Positions 35,795 to 43,618 of a DNA stretch of 64,000 nucleotides are shown piece after piece. Position 1 is the first letter of the stretch; each line of letters opens with the position of its first letter. The notes under the pieces are model-generated. The model ran no database searches. It worked only from the letters and a program-made list of their open reading frames with translations, and had not been told where the DNA came from. The DNA comes from Sphingomonas colocasiae. Lineage in GTDB: Bacteria; Pseudomonadota; Alphaproteobacteria; Sphingomonadales; Sphingomonadaceae. The stretch is from positions 496,001 to 560,000 of the forward strand of contig NZ_JAINVV010000001.1 in NCBI RefSeq assembly GCF_019880585.1. The letters run 5' to 3'. The position numbers and the translations under genes are program-made.

Positions 35795-35979
35795 GTGGCA
35801 TTTTCGGTTCGGTTGCATCCTTCGCGGTCGCGGCCGGCCCCGCCATCCTGATGATCGCCGCCTTCGCCCTGGCGATCGGCGGCTTCAAGCTGATCCGCCG
35901 GGGGAACCGGCAAAAGGGGGTGTTGATGATCGTCTGCGCCGTCGTGTTCGTCGCCAATGTCGTGATCCTGACGGCATGA
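35791..35979 (+). CDS. Small two-helix membrane protein
   Basis: The protein has 62 residues with a GTG start overlapping the dehydratase stop. Two hydrophobic helices ('FAVAAGPAILMIAAFALAIG' and 'GVLMIVCAVVFVANVVILTA') flank a basic loop (KLIRRGNRQK), giving a hairpin with the loop in the cytoplasm. Its stop overlaps the next ATG (ATGA). The function is unknown. Tight packing on both sides supports it being a real gene. Confidence 0.75.
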   Translation: MSGIFGSVASFAVAAGPAILMIAAFALAIGGFKLIRRGNRQKGVLMIVCAVVFVANVVILTA

Positions 35980-36767
35980 CCGGGAACCGCATCTTCGACT
36001 TCACCGACGCGCTGGTCCGCACGCCGGCGCCCAGCGTCGTGAGGGGACTGCGCGCCGGCGGGCAGGACGATCCCGATCATCGCACCGTGCTTGCCGAGCA
36101 TACGACCTATGTCGATGCGCTTCGCGCCGCGGGCGTCGCGGTCGAGGTCCTGCCGCCGCTCGACGCGTATCCCGATTCGATCTTCGTCGAGGATCCGGCC
36201 TTTGTCGTGCCCGAAGGCGCGATCCTGTTGCGGCCGGGCACGCCCAGCCGGCTGGGCGAAAGCGCCGAACTGGCGGCGGTGCTCGAACGGCGATTCGCCA
36301 CCGTGAAAACGCTCGATCGCGGCTATGCCGATGGCGGGGACATTCTGATCCTGCCGGATGAGATCCTGATCGGATTGTCCGCGCGTACGGACCAGGAAGG
36401 CGCCGAACGCTTCGCGGAGCTGATGGCCGGGTTCGGCCGTACGGTCCGGGTCGTGGCGCCGCCGGCGGGCACGCTGCATCTGAAGACCGCGTCTTCGCTG
36501 ATCGACGAGAAGGCGGTGATCGCCACGCCCGCGCTGGCCGATGCCGGCCTGTTCGGCGATCTCGACGTCATCGAGACGCCGGAAGGCGAGGAAGCGGCGG
36601 CGAACCTGCTGCGCGTCAACGATGTGGTGCTGGTCGGCGCCGGCTATCCCGCGACGGCCGCGCTTGTCGCGGCGCGCGGCTTGAACATCGTTCCACTCGC
36701 GGTTTCGGAGATCGCGAAGATCGATGCCGGCCTGTCGTGCATGTCGCTGCGCTGGCGGGCGAGTTAG
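35976..36767 (+). CDS. DDAH-like / arginine deiminase superfamily hydrolase
   Basis: The protein has 263 residues. It is a guanidino-modifying enzyme fold: 'DSIFVEDPAFVVPEGAILLR', 'GYADGGDILI' (Asp pair), 'GTLHLKTASSLID' (catalytic His), 'LLRVNDVVLV' and 'GLSCMSLRW' (catalytic Cys near the C-terminus). The best fit is N(G),N(G)-dimethylarginine dimethylaminohydrolase, which yields citrulline and dimethylamine. Arginine itself cannot be excluded. It is co-translated with the dehydratase and the small membrane protein. Confidence 0.88.
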   Translation: MTGNRIFDFTDALVRTPAPSVVRGLRAGGQDDPDHRTVLAEHTTYVDALRAAGVAVEVLPPLDAYPDSIFVEDPAFVVPEGAILLRPGTPSRLGESAELAAVLERRFATVKTLDRGYADGGDILILPDEILIGLSARTDQEGAERFAELMAGFGRTVRVVAPPAGTLHLKTASSLIDEKAVIATPALADAGLFGDLDVIETPEGEEAAANLLRVNDVVLVGAGYPATAALVAARGLNIVPLAVSEIAKIDAGLSCMSLRWRAS

Positions 36768-36772
36768 TGTCT

Positions 36773-36807
36773 CGATCGCTTCAGGCCGTGCAGGCCTGAA
36801 GCGATCG
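36773..36807. terminator. Perfect 15-bp hairpin between convergent genes
   Basis: CGATCGCTTCAGGCC (36773-36787), loop GTGCA, GGCCTGAAGCGATCG (36793-36807). It starts 6 bp after the DDAH stop and ends 13 bp before the convergent hydrolase stop. It is very stable but lacks a T-tract. It probably protects or ends both mRNAs. Confidence 0.65.
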
Positions 36808-36819
36808 GGGTCTGGCCGG

Positions 36820-37476
36820 TCACTTGATCGGCGAGTTCGGATCCAGCCGCATGTCGAGATAATTGTCGACGGCGCGCATCATCTCGTCGAGTTCATGCTC
36901 GAAGAAGTGGTTGGCGCGCGGAATCTCGTCGTGATGGATGGTGATGTGCTTCTGCGTGCGCAGCTTGTCGACCAGCTTCTGCACCGCGCCGGGCGTGACC
37001 ACCTCGTCGCCGGTTCCCTGCACGATGATGCCGGAGGCCGGGCAGGGCGCCAGGAAGGTGAAGTCGTACATGTTCGCCGGCGGCGCGATCGAGATGAAGC
37101 CGCGCACTTCGGGGCGGCGCATCAGCAACTGCATGCCGATCCAGGCGCCGAAGCTGAAGCCGGCGATCCAGGTGGTCTGCGCTTCGGGATGGAAGCTCTG
37201 CACCCAATCCAGCGCGGCGGCGGCGTCGGAAAGTTCGCCAACGCCATTGTCGAAGGTGCCCTGGCTCTTGCCGACGCCACGGAAGTTGAACCGCAGCGTC
37301 GCGAAGCCGCGCCGCTGGAAGGTCTTGTAGAGCGCCTGGGTGATCCGGTCGTTCATTGTGCCGCCGCCCTGGGGGTGCGGATGCAGGATCATCGCGACGG
37401 GCGCGCGAGGACGGGGAGGCGGGCTGAACCGCCCTTCGAGGCGGCCTTCGGGGCCGGGAATGATGACTTCGGGCAT
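36820..37476 (-). CDS. Alpha/beta hydrolase (dienelactone-hydrolase-like, OsmC-type esterase group)
   Basis: The protein has 218 residues. The start ATG at 37476 follows GAAGG. Motifs are 'VAMILHPHPQGGGTMNDRIT' (oxyanion region), 'FATLRFNFRGVGKSQG', nucleophile elbow 'IAGFSFGAWIGMQ' (G-F-S-F-G), acid in 'VQGTGDEVV' and His in 'IPRANHFFEHELDE'. Proteins of this type are widespread and their substrates unknown. There is no signal peptide. It is divergent from the cysteine desulfurase pair. Confidence 0.88.
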   Translation of the reverse strand: MPEVIIPGPEGRLEGRFSPPPRPRAPVAMILHPHPQGGGTMNDRITQALYKTFQRRGFATLRFNFRGVGKSQGTFDNGVGELSDAAAALDWVQSFHPEAQTTWIAGFSFGAWIGMQLLMRRPEVRGFISIAPPANMYDFTFLAPCPASGIIVQGTGDEVVTPGAVQKLVDKLRTQKHITIHHDEIPRANHFFEHELDEMMRAVDNYLDMRLDPNSPIK

Positions 37477-37598
37477 GGCACCTTCGTGCTGAAAAGATGG
37501 ATTGGTGCGTGGCTCCATGCGGGATGGGGCTGTGCGCCGTCGCGCCAGCCTATATAGATGCGCCTCACGGTTTCGCAATCGTCGGGGAGCTTTAGCGG

Positions 37599-38675
37599 GT
37601 GAGCGGCCGCCTTTATCTGGATCACGCGGCGACGACGCCCATGCTCGCGGCCGCACGCGCCGCGATGAACGACGCCATCGAACGCTGGGCGAACCCGTCT
37701 TCGCCCCATGCGGAGGGCCGCGCCGCGCGCGCGGCGCTGGAAGATGCGCGCGCGCGGGTCGCCGCCGCGCTCGGCTGGACCGGCGAACTGATCTTCACCA
37801 GCGGCGCGACCGAGGCGATCCGCATCGGGCTCACCCGGACCAAGGCGGATGCGGTGCTGGTTGGCGCGACCGAGCACGACGCCGTCCATCGCGCCGCGCC
37901 CAAGGCATTTTTCCTGCCGGTGCAGGGCGATGGCACGGTCGCGGATCATGCGCTGACCGGGCGGCTCGGCGCATTGGGGGCGGAACGGCCGCTCGTCGCC
38001 ATCCAGTCCGCCAACAATGAAAGCGGCGTGCTGCAGCCGCTCGATTCGCTGATCCCGATCGTGCGCGGCAAGGGCGGCCTGATCTTCGCCGATTGCGCGC
38101 AGTCTGCGGGCAAGCTGCCCTTGCCCGAAGCTGACCTGATCTCGATCTCCGCGCACAAGCTGGGCGGTCCGCCGGGTATTGGCGCGCTGCTGGTGCGCGA
38201 CCTTGGCGATCTGGCGCCCGAGGGTGGGCAGGAAAAGGGCTATCGCGGCGGCACCGAGAATGTGCCCGGCGCGCTCGCCTTCGCAGCCGCGCTGGAGGCG
38301 TCGCGCGCCTGGCTCAAGCGCGCGGAGGATCTACGCGCGCATCTCGATGGCGCGATCGAGGCGGCGGGCGGCCAGGTCGTCGCCAGGCGCAGCGCGAGGA
38401 TCCCGACCATCGCGTCCTATCGCATGCCCGGCATGGCGGCGTCGGCACAGCTCATCCAGTTCGATATGGCGGGAATCGCGGTGTCGGCCGGCAGCGCCTG
38501 TTCGTCGGGAACGTTGAAGCCCAGTCACGTGCTGGCGGCGATGGGCTGGGACGAGCGCGATGTCGCCGAAGTGATTCGCGTGAGCTTCGGGCCCGATACG
38601 ACGCGGTCCGACGTCTATCGATTCGTCGATCAATGGAAGAGGCTGGCGGGCGAGGCCAAGGCGCGCGCGGCATGA
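37599..38675 (+). CDS. Cysteine desulfurase, first copy of a tandem pair
   Basis: The protein has 358 residues with a GTG start after GGGGAG. It is a NifS/IscS-type aminotransferase fold. PLP lysine: 'SISAHKLGGPPGIGALLV'. Mobile catalytic cysteine: 'SAGSACSSGTLKPSHVL'. The N-terminus is 'MSGRLYLDHAATTPML'. It liberates sulfur from cysteine as a persulfide for Fe-S clusters or thiolation. The stop overlaps the start of the second copy (ATGA). Compared with copy two it carries shorter loops around residues 95-130. Confidence 0.93.
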   Translation: MSGRLYLDHAATTPMLAAARAAMNDAIERWANPSSPHAEGRAARAALEDARARVAAALGWTGELIFTSGATEAIRIGLTRTKADAVLVGATEHDAVHRAAPKAFFLPVQGDGTVADHALTGRLGALGAERPLVAIQSANNESGVLQPLDSLIPIVRGKGGLIFADCAQSAGKLPLPEADLISISAHKLGGPPGIGALLVRDLGDLAPEGGQEKGYRGGTENVPGALAFAAALEASRAWLKRAEDLRAHLDGAIEAAGGQVVARRSARIPTIASYRMPGMAASAQLIQFDMAGIAVSAGSACSSGTLKPSHVLAAMGWDERDVAEVIRVSFGPDTTRSDVYRFVDQWKRLAGEAKARAA

Positions 38676-39799
38676 CCGGCGCCATCTATCTCGACTATCA
38701 GGCGACGACGCCGCTCGCGCCCGAGGCGCTGGCGGCGATGACGCCCTGGCTGGATCCCGGCTTCGCCAATCCGCATTCCTCACATGCGCCCGGCAGGGCC
38801 GCGCGCGCGGCGGTGGAACTGGCGCGTGACCGGGTCGCGGCGGCGCTCGGCCTGGGCGGAGGGCGGCTGATCTTCACGTCGGGCGCGACCGAGGCCGCCA
38901 ATATGGCGATCCAGGGCCTGATGATCGCGGCGCCCGCCGGGCGGCGGAAGATCGTCACGATCGCGACCGAACATGCCTGTGTCCGCGATACCGCGCTGTG
39001 GCTGGGCAGCCATGGTTTCGAATGCGTGCTGCTGCCTGTCCATGCCGACGGGCTGGTCGATCTCGATGCGGCTGCGGCGGAGATCGATGGCACGACCGCG
39101 CTCGTGGCGGCGATGCTGGTCAATAACGAGATCGGGGTGATCCAGCCGGTCGCGGCGCTTTCGGCGCTGGCGCGCGCGGCCGGCGCGGCCTTTTTCTGCG
39201 ATGCCGTCCAGGGCTTCGGCCGCGTCGACCTGCCGGCGGGCGCCTGCGACATGGTCGCGGTCTCGGCGCACAAGCTGCATGGGCCCAAGGGCGTGGGGGC
39301 ACTGTGGCTGGCGGACGGCGTGGAGATCTCGCCGATCATCCATGGCGGCGCGCAGGAAGGCGGGCTGCGGTCCGGAACCTTGTCTCCGGCGCTGTGCGCG
39401 GGGTTCGGTGTGGCCGCCGCGCTGATGACCGAACGCCGGGCGACGGATGCGGAGCATGTCGCGACGCTCGCGGAGATGGCCAGAAGCTGTTTTGGGGATT
39501 GGGAAATCAACGGATCGATTTCAGGCCGTTATAGCGGAAACCTCAATCTTCGTCGCAACGGCGTCGATGCGGCGAGATTGATCTCGGAGGTGCGAGGCGT
39601 CGCCTTTTCCGCGGGGTCTGCCTGCGCCAGCGGCTCGGGCCGTCCCAGCCATGTGCTGTCCGCGCTGGGGCTGACCGACGCGGAGGCGCGCGCCAGCATC
39701 AGGCTGGGTTTCGGCCGCTATACGAGCATCGCCGACATCGAGCGCGCGGCCGCGCTGATCGGCGAGGCGGCGAATCGCCAGCGGGCGCTGGCCGCATGA
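38672..39799 (+). CDS. Cysteine desulfurase, second copy of a tandem pair
   Basis: The protein has 375 residues. PLP lysine: 'AVSAHKLHGPKGVGALWL'. Catalytic Cys: 'SAGSACASGSGRPSHVLSAL'. N-terminus: 'AIYLDYQATTPLAPEAL'; histidine motif: 'VTIATEHACVRDT'. It is closer to classical IscS than copy one. Its ATG overlaps the first copy's stop and its stop overlaps the ferredoxin ATG, so the three proteins come from one tightly coupled message. No iscU, iscA or suf genes are visible here. Confidence 0.94.
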   Translation: MTGAIYLDYQATTPLAPEALAAMTPWLDPGFANPHSSHAPGRAARAAVELARDRVAAALGLGGGRLIFTSGATEAANMAIQGLMIAAPAGRRKIVTIATEHACVRDTALWLGSHGFECVLLPVHADGLVDLDAAAAEIDGTTALVAAMLVNNEIGVIQPVAALSALARAAGAAFFCDAVQGFGRVDLPAGACDMVAVSAHKLHGPKGVGALWLADGVEISPIIHGGAQEGGLRSGTLSPALCAGFGVAAALMTERRATDAEHVATLAEMARSCFGDWEINGSISGRYSGNLNLRRNGVDAARLISEVRGVAFSAGSACASGSGRPSHVLSALGLTDAEARASIRLGFGRYTSIADIERAAALIGEAANRQRALAA

Positions 39800-40131
39800 C
39801 CCGCGTGCGCTTCGTCAGTGCCGATGGCGAGACCGTCAGCGAGGTCATCGGCGCCGCCGGCGACAATCTGCTGACGCTCGGCCAGAATGATGGCCAGCCG
39901 CTCGAAGGGACGTGCGAGGGGCAGATGGCCTGCTCAACATGCCATGTCATCGTCGATGCCGCTGATTTTACCAAGCTGCCGCGCGCGTCCGAGATGGAGG
40001 AGGATATGCTCGATCTCGCGGCCGGCGCGACGCGGCATAGCCGGCTCGCCTGCCAGATCTGGCTGACCGATGATCTCGAAAGCCTGACGGTTCGAATCCC
40101 CGGTGAAGTGCGCAATATGCAGGGGCGTTGA
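39796..40131 (+). CDS. fdx: Isc-type 2Fe-2S ferredoxin
   Basis: The protein has 111 residues. The four cluster cysteines appear in adrenodoxin order: 'GTCEGQMACSTCHVIVD' (C-x5-C-x2-C) and a later 'SRLACQIWL'. The acidic partner-binding helix 'EMEEDMLDLA' is present. It delivers electrons for Fe-S cluster assembly or to hydroxylases. Placement directly after two cysteine desulfurases supports a cluster-assembly role. Confidence 0.95.
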   Translation: MTRVRFVSADGETVSEVIGAAGDNLLTLGQNDGQPLEGTCEGQMACSTCHVIVDAADFTKLPRASEMEEDMLDLAAGATRHSRLACQIWLTDDLESLTVRIPGEVRNMQGR

Positions 40132-40156
40132 TTTAGCCGACACTTTCCCCCATATG
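40128..40156 (+). promoter_or_regulatory. Promoter of the SRP RNA gene
   Basis: TTGATT (40128-40133), 17-bp spacer, CATATG (40151-40156), then a start near 40161-40163 where the RNA's outer stem begins. The spacing is ideal; the -10 is only partly consensus. The -35 overlaps the ferredoxin stop. Confidence 0.5.
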
Positions 40157-40160
40157 CGCG

Positions 40161-40255
40161 GCGGGAGTCGGGCGGACGGTGCTCTCGCCAACCCGGTCAG
40201 GTCCGGAAGGAAGCAGCCGTAACGAATTCGCCCCGGGTCGTTCCGGCTCCCACCT
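40161..40255 (+). ncRNA. ffs: Signal recognition particle RNA (4.5S type)
   Basis: It contains the invariant SRP domain IV sequence 'GGTCAGGTCCGGAAGGAAGC' (tetraloop GGAA and both internal loops). An outer stem closes it: GGGAGTCGG (40163-40171) with CCGGCTCCC (40243-40251). The length of about 95 nt fits the short bacterial form. It pairs with Ffh to target membrane proteins. It lies 43 bp before dnaX. Confidence 0.95.
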
Positions 40256-40298
40256 TCTCCTTCGACAAGCCGGGCTCCAATCCCTAGATTGCCCCGCG

Positions 40299-41891
40299 AT
40301 GTCCGAATCTCCACAACCCTATCGCGTCCTCGCACGCAAATACCGGCCGCAGACCTTCGCCGAACTGATCGGCCAGGATGCCATGGTCACGACGCTCGGC
40401 AACGCGATCAAGCGCGATCGGCTGGCGCACGCCTTTCTGCTGACCGGCGTTCGCGGTGTCGGCAAGACCTCGACCGCGCGGCTGATTGCCAAGGCGCTCA
40501 ACTGTATCGGCCCGGACGGGCAGGGCGGCCCGACGATCACGCCGTGCGGCGTGTGCGAGCCCTGCGTGGCGATCGCCGAAGGCCGGCATATCGACGTGGT
40601 CGAGATGGACGCCGCCAGCCATACCGGCGTGGACGATGTGCGCGAGATCATCGAGGCGGTGCGCTACGCGGCGGTTTCGGCGCGTTACAAGGTCTATATC
40701 GTCGACGAAGTCCATATGCTGTCGAAGAACGCGTTCAACGCGTTGCTGAAGACGCTGGAGGAGCCGCCGCCGCACGTGAAGTTCCTGTTCGCCACGACAG
40801 AGGTGAACAAGGTGCCCGTCACCGTGCTGTCGCGCTGCCAGCGTTTCGACCTGCGCAGGATTCCCGCCGAGACGCTGGCCGCGCATTTCGATCGTGTCGC
40901 GCGCGCCGAAGGCGTGACCGCGGAACCCGAGGCGCTTGCGCTCGTCGCACGCGCGGCCGAGGGATCGGCGCGCGACGGTCTTTCGATCCTCGACCAGGCG
41001 ATCGCCCATGCCGATATGGAAGGCAGTCATGGCGTCACTGCTGGGCAAGTCCGTGACATGCTTGGGCTTTCCGATCGTGGAGCGATTCGCCGGTTGTTCG
41101 GGCATTTGCTGTCGGGCGATGCGCCCGCGACGCTGGCGGCGCTCAGGGAACAGCATGATCTGGGTGTCGATCCCGTGGGCGTGCTGCGCGCGTTGCTCGA
41201 GACCGTCCATGGCGTGACGCTGGCGAAGGTCGGCGGCGGCGACGATCCCGCGCTCTCGATCGAGGAACGTGAGGCGCTGGCCGATTGGGCGAGCCGGCTC
41301 GGCTTCGCCGCGCTCCATCGGCTCTGGCAGCTTCTGCTGAAGGGGCATGACGAGACGGTGCGCGCGGCGCTACCGATCGAATCGGCGGAAATGGCGCTTC
41401 TGCGCGTGATCCATGCCGCGCAGCTTCCCGATCCCGGCGAATTGATGAAGCGGCTTGCCAATGGAGAGGCGATGGCGGCGCCGGCCGCCATGCCGGCGCA
41501 TGATCCCGCGCCGCAGGCGCCGGCGCAACGCCTGCCCGTGGATTTTCCCGCGATGATCTCGCTCCTGGCCAATAACGGCAAGGCGCACATGGCGCAGCAA
41601 CTGCACGATTATATCGGGCTGATCCGCTATGCGCCGCCCGAACTCGCCATTCGCCCGGCGAAACCGATGGCGAGCGAGTTCAACCGCGACCTGGCGGCTG
41701 CCCTCAAGACGATCACGGGAGAGATCTGGGAGGTTTCGTCGCCCGATGGTCCGGCGGAGCCGACCTTGCTCGAGCAGGAGCGGATGGAGGAAAATCGCGC
41801 GCGCGACGCCATATTGGCGGCCCCGCTGGTCAAGGCCGCGTTCGATGCCTTTCCGGAGGCCGAACTGGTCGAATGGAAACGTGCCGGCTAA
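40299..41891 (+). CDS. dnaX: DNA polymerase III subunit gamma/tau
   Basis: The protein has 530 residues. It is the clamp-loader ATPase. The N-terminus is 'YRVLARKYRPQTFAELIGQD'; Walker A is 'GVRGVGKTSTARLIAKALNC' (about residues 46-65). The zinc-binding cysteines are in 'CGVCEPCVAI' plus the earlier 'LNC'. Walker B is 'VYIVDEVHMLS' and the SRC motif is 'VTVLSRCQRFDLRRI'. The C-terminal tau part (about 380-530) is short and ends 'EAELVEWKRAG'. The start at 40299 fits homologues; an in-frame upstream extension would run into the SRP RNA. Confidence 0.96.
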   Translation: MSESPQPYRVLARKYRPQTFAELIGQDAMVTTLGNAIKRDRLAHAFLLTGVRGVGKTSTARLIAKALNCIGPDGQGGPTITPCGVCEPCVAIAEGRHIDVVEMDAASHTGVDDVREIIEAVRYAAVSARYKVYIVDEVHMLSKNAFNALLKTLEEPPPHVKFLFATTEVNKVPVTVLSRCQRFDLRRIPAETLAAHFDRVARAEGVTAEPEALALVARAAEGSARDGLSILDQAIAHADMEGSHGVTAGQVRDMLGLSDRGAIRRLFGHLLSGDAPATLAALREQHDLGVDPVGVLRALLETVHGVTLAKVGGGDDPALSIEEREALADWASRLGFAALHRLWQLLLKGHDETVRAALPIESAEMALLRVIHAAQLPDPGELMKRLANGEAMAAPAAMPAHDPAPQAPAQRLPVDFPAMISLLANNGKAHMAQQLHDYIGLIRYAPPELAIRPAKPMASEFNRDLAAALKTITGEIWEVSSPDGPAEPTLLEQERMEENRARDAILAAPLVKAAFDAFPEAELVEWKRAG

Positions 41892-41962
41892 TAACCCGGC
41901 GTCTGAGTGAACCGGTCCGGGTGCATCGCATCCCCTCGACCGCGTATGACTGGAGTAGAGAC

Positions 41963-42286
41963 ATGAAATCCCTCGATGAAATCCTGAACATGGCGAAGAA
42001 TGTCCAGGACGAGCTGCAAAAGGCGCAGGCCAATCTCGACACGATCGAGGTTGAAGGCGTGTCGGGCGGCGGCATGGTCAAGGTGCGGGCGACCGCCAAA
42101 GGCCGGATCATCGCCGTGGATATCGACGAAAGCCTGCTGGCGCCGTCCGAAAAGCAGATGCTGGAGGATCTGGTCGCCGCCGCGTTCAACGACGCCCGCG
42201 CCAAGGCGGATGCCGCATCGAGCGCGGAAATGGGCAAGATGACGAGCGGCCTGCCGCTGCCGCCGGGTTTCAAGCTGCCGTTCTGA
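41963..42286 (+). CDS. YbaB/EbfC family nucleoid-associated protein
   Basis: The protein has 107 residues. It is a small DNA-binding dimer with the family pattern 'ILNMAKNVQDELQKAQANLD', 'VEGVSGGGMVKVRATAKGRI', 'DIDESLL' and a C-terminal 'GLPLPPGFKLPF'. It commonly sits between dnaX and recR; dnaX precedes it here (71-bp gap), but recR does not follow. Confidence 0.93.
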   Translation: MKSLDEILNMAKNVQDELQKAQANLDTIEVEGVSGGGMVKVRATAKGRIIAVDIDESLLAPSEKQMLEDLVAAAFNDARAKADAASSAEMGKMTSGLPLPPGFKLPF

Positions 42287-42413
42287 TTTCACCAGAATGC
42301 TATGAGCGTGGCTCATCGCATCCAGGTGAAGCCCGCGCGGCGTTTGAGCGTTCCAATTTGCGGACGCGTCAGTGTCCCTGCACCTTGGCATTGCGACTCC
42401 ACGTAACGCGGTC
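42287..42413. other. Intergenic stretch without a recognised gene
   Basis: This is 127 bp between the YbaB gene and the EcfG-like promoter. It holds no ORF with a ribosome binding site and no clear RNA structure. It may contain the end of the dnaX-ybaB transcript. Confidence 0.3.
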
Positions 42414-42439
42414 GGAACGTCCTCAAGCCTCACGGCGTT
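42414..42439 (+). promoter_or_regulatory. EcfG (general stress response) promoter
   Basis: GGAAC (42414-42418), 17-bp spacer, CGTT (42436-42439). This matches the alphaproteobacterial sigma-EcfG consensus GGAAC-N16/17-CGTT exactly. The predicted start near 42446 leaves a short leader with AGGAGG (42458-42463) before the ATG at 42469. Confidence 0.7.
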
Positions 42440-42468
42440 TGTTCGCGTGAGGCTTTGAGGAGGTTGTG

Positions 42469-42774
42469 ATGACCGAAGAAAGAATCACCGAACGCACCGA
42501 TGCGGCGGGCAATGTCACCGAACGCATCATCGAGCGCGGCGCGCCGGGGACGACCGTGGTGGAACGCCGTGGCGGCGGCAGCGTGATTATCGCGATCATC
42601 CTGGTCGCGATGATCGCGGTGGTCGCCTTTTTCATGCTCGACATGAACAGGGGCGAGACCCGCAAGGACGATGCCGTCGCTGACGCTGCGGGCAAGGTTG
42701 GCGACAGCGCCAAGAAGATCGGCGATGCGGCGGAAAAGGCTGCGGACAAGCTGACCGGCGACGAAAAGAAATAG
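42469..42774 (+). CDS. Small single-span membrane protein, probably stress induced
   Basis: The protein has 101 residues from ATG 42469 (AGGAGG six bases upstream). An Arg/Glu-rich cytoplasmic N-terminus ('RITERTDAAGNVTERIIERG') is followed by one transmembrane helix ('SVIIAIILVAMIAVVAFFML') and a Lys/Asp/Ala-rich amphipathic tail ('GKVGDSAKKIGDAAEKAADK'), probably periplasmic and helical. No family is recognised. The EcfG-type promoter suggests induction by general stress. Confidence 0.8.
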   Translation: MTEERITERTDAAGNVTERIIERGAPGTTVVERRGGGSVIIAIILVAMIAVVAFFMLDMNRGETRKDDAVADAAGKVGDSAKKIGDAAEKAADKLTGDEKK

Positions 42775-42786
42775 CGCCGACAGCGG

Positions 42787-43494
42787 TTACTTAAGGCAGC
42801 TGTCCAGCCCATCGCGTCGCACGACGCCGATCCAGCGCGCGAGCCGGTTGCCGTGCCGGCGCGTAAAGCCTGAAGGATCGATCGCCTCGCGCTTCTTGGG
42901 CAGCGGCAGCACCGCCGCGATCCGCGCGGCTTCCTCCGGAGTCAGTCTGCTGGCATCGTGCCGGAAATAGCGCATCGCGCCGGCATTGGCGCCATAGGTG
43001 CCGATGCCGGTTTCCGCGACGTTCAGATAGACTTCCATGATCCGTTTCTTGCCCCAGATCGCTTCGATCAGGACGGTGAACCACGCTTCCAGGCCCTTGC
43101 GGAAATAACCGCCACCCTGCCACAGGAACGCGTTCTTGGCGGTCTGCTGGCTGATCGTGGATCCGCCCCGGATGCGGCCACCCTTGGCGTTGCGCTTCAT
43201 GGCATCCTCGATCGCATCCCGGTCGAAGCCGCCATGCGAGCAGAATTTGCCGTCTTCACCGGCGATCGCCGCGCGAGCCATGTTCGGGTCCATTTCGGAC
43301 AGGCTCATCCAGTCCTTGGTGAGGCCGCGCCCGGCGACGACGTCACCGATCATCGTCGCGGTGATCGGCGGCGGCACGAATTTGTAGATCAGCACCCACA
43401 GCACCGATCCCGTGACGAAGAACACGATGCCCCGCCCGATCCACCAGCCGATTCTATAGGGAAGGGGGCGCGTCTTCGACGATCGGGCTTTCAT
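42787..43494 (-). CDS. mtgA: Monofunctional biosynthetic peptidoglycan transglycosylase
   Basis: The protein has 235 residues. An N-terminal membrane anchor ('GWWIGRGIVFFVTGSVLWVL') precedes a GT51 domain. The catalytic glutamate is in 'RAAIAGEDGKFCSHGGFD' (about E100). 'GGSTISQQTAKNAFLW' and 'EAIWGKKRIMEVYLNVAETG' (second glutamate) follow. It polymerises lipid II into glycan strands in the periplasm. There is no transpeptidase domain, as expected for MtgA. Confidence 0.96.
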   Translation of the reverse strand: MKARSSKTRPLPYRIGWWIGRGIVFFVTGSVLWVLIYKFVPPPITATMIGDVVAGRGLTKDWMSLSEMDPNMARAAIAGEDGKFCSHGGFDRDAIEDAMKRNAKGGRIRGGSTISQQTAKNAFLWQGGGYFRKGLEAWFTVLIEAIWGKKRIMEVYLNVAETGIGTYGANAGAMRYFRHDASRLTPEEAARIAAVLPLPKKREAIDPSGFTRRHGNRLARWIGVVRRDGLDSCLK

Positions 43495-43508
43495 GGTGGT
43501 TTGCTAAA

Positions 43509-43553
43509 GCATCGTGCGGAAAAGTGGAAACCGGTTTTCCGCCAAAATGATGC
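43509..43553. repeat. RIME-like palindromic intergenic element
   Basis: GCATCGT-GCGGAAAA (43509-43523), an 11-nt centre (gtggaaaccgg), TTTTCCGC (43535-43542), caaa, ATGATGC (43547-43553). It is a nested imperfect palindrome. Its right half (ACCGG-TTTTCCGC-N4/5-ATGATGC) matches the element at 14926-14995. It resembles the intergenic mosaic elements of rhizobia and sphingomonads. It lies between the mtgA start and the convergently read engB stop side. Confidence 0.7.
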
Positions 43554-43618
43554 GACAACAAATGGCTACCGCGGGGCCGGGATGGTGAAGAGGCGCGCGC
43601 ATCGGACGGCACCCGGGC

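Noticed and set aside
42425-42455. Hairpin (AAGCCTCAC / GTGAGGCTT) read as a terminator
   Set aside because: It overlaps the EcfG-type promoter elements and the presumed transcript start, so it would not be transcribed as a whole. It may be chance or a DNA site.
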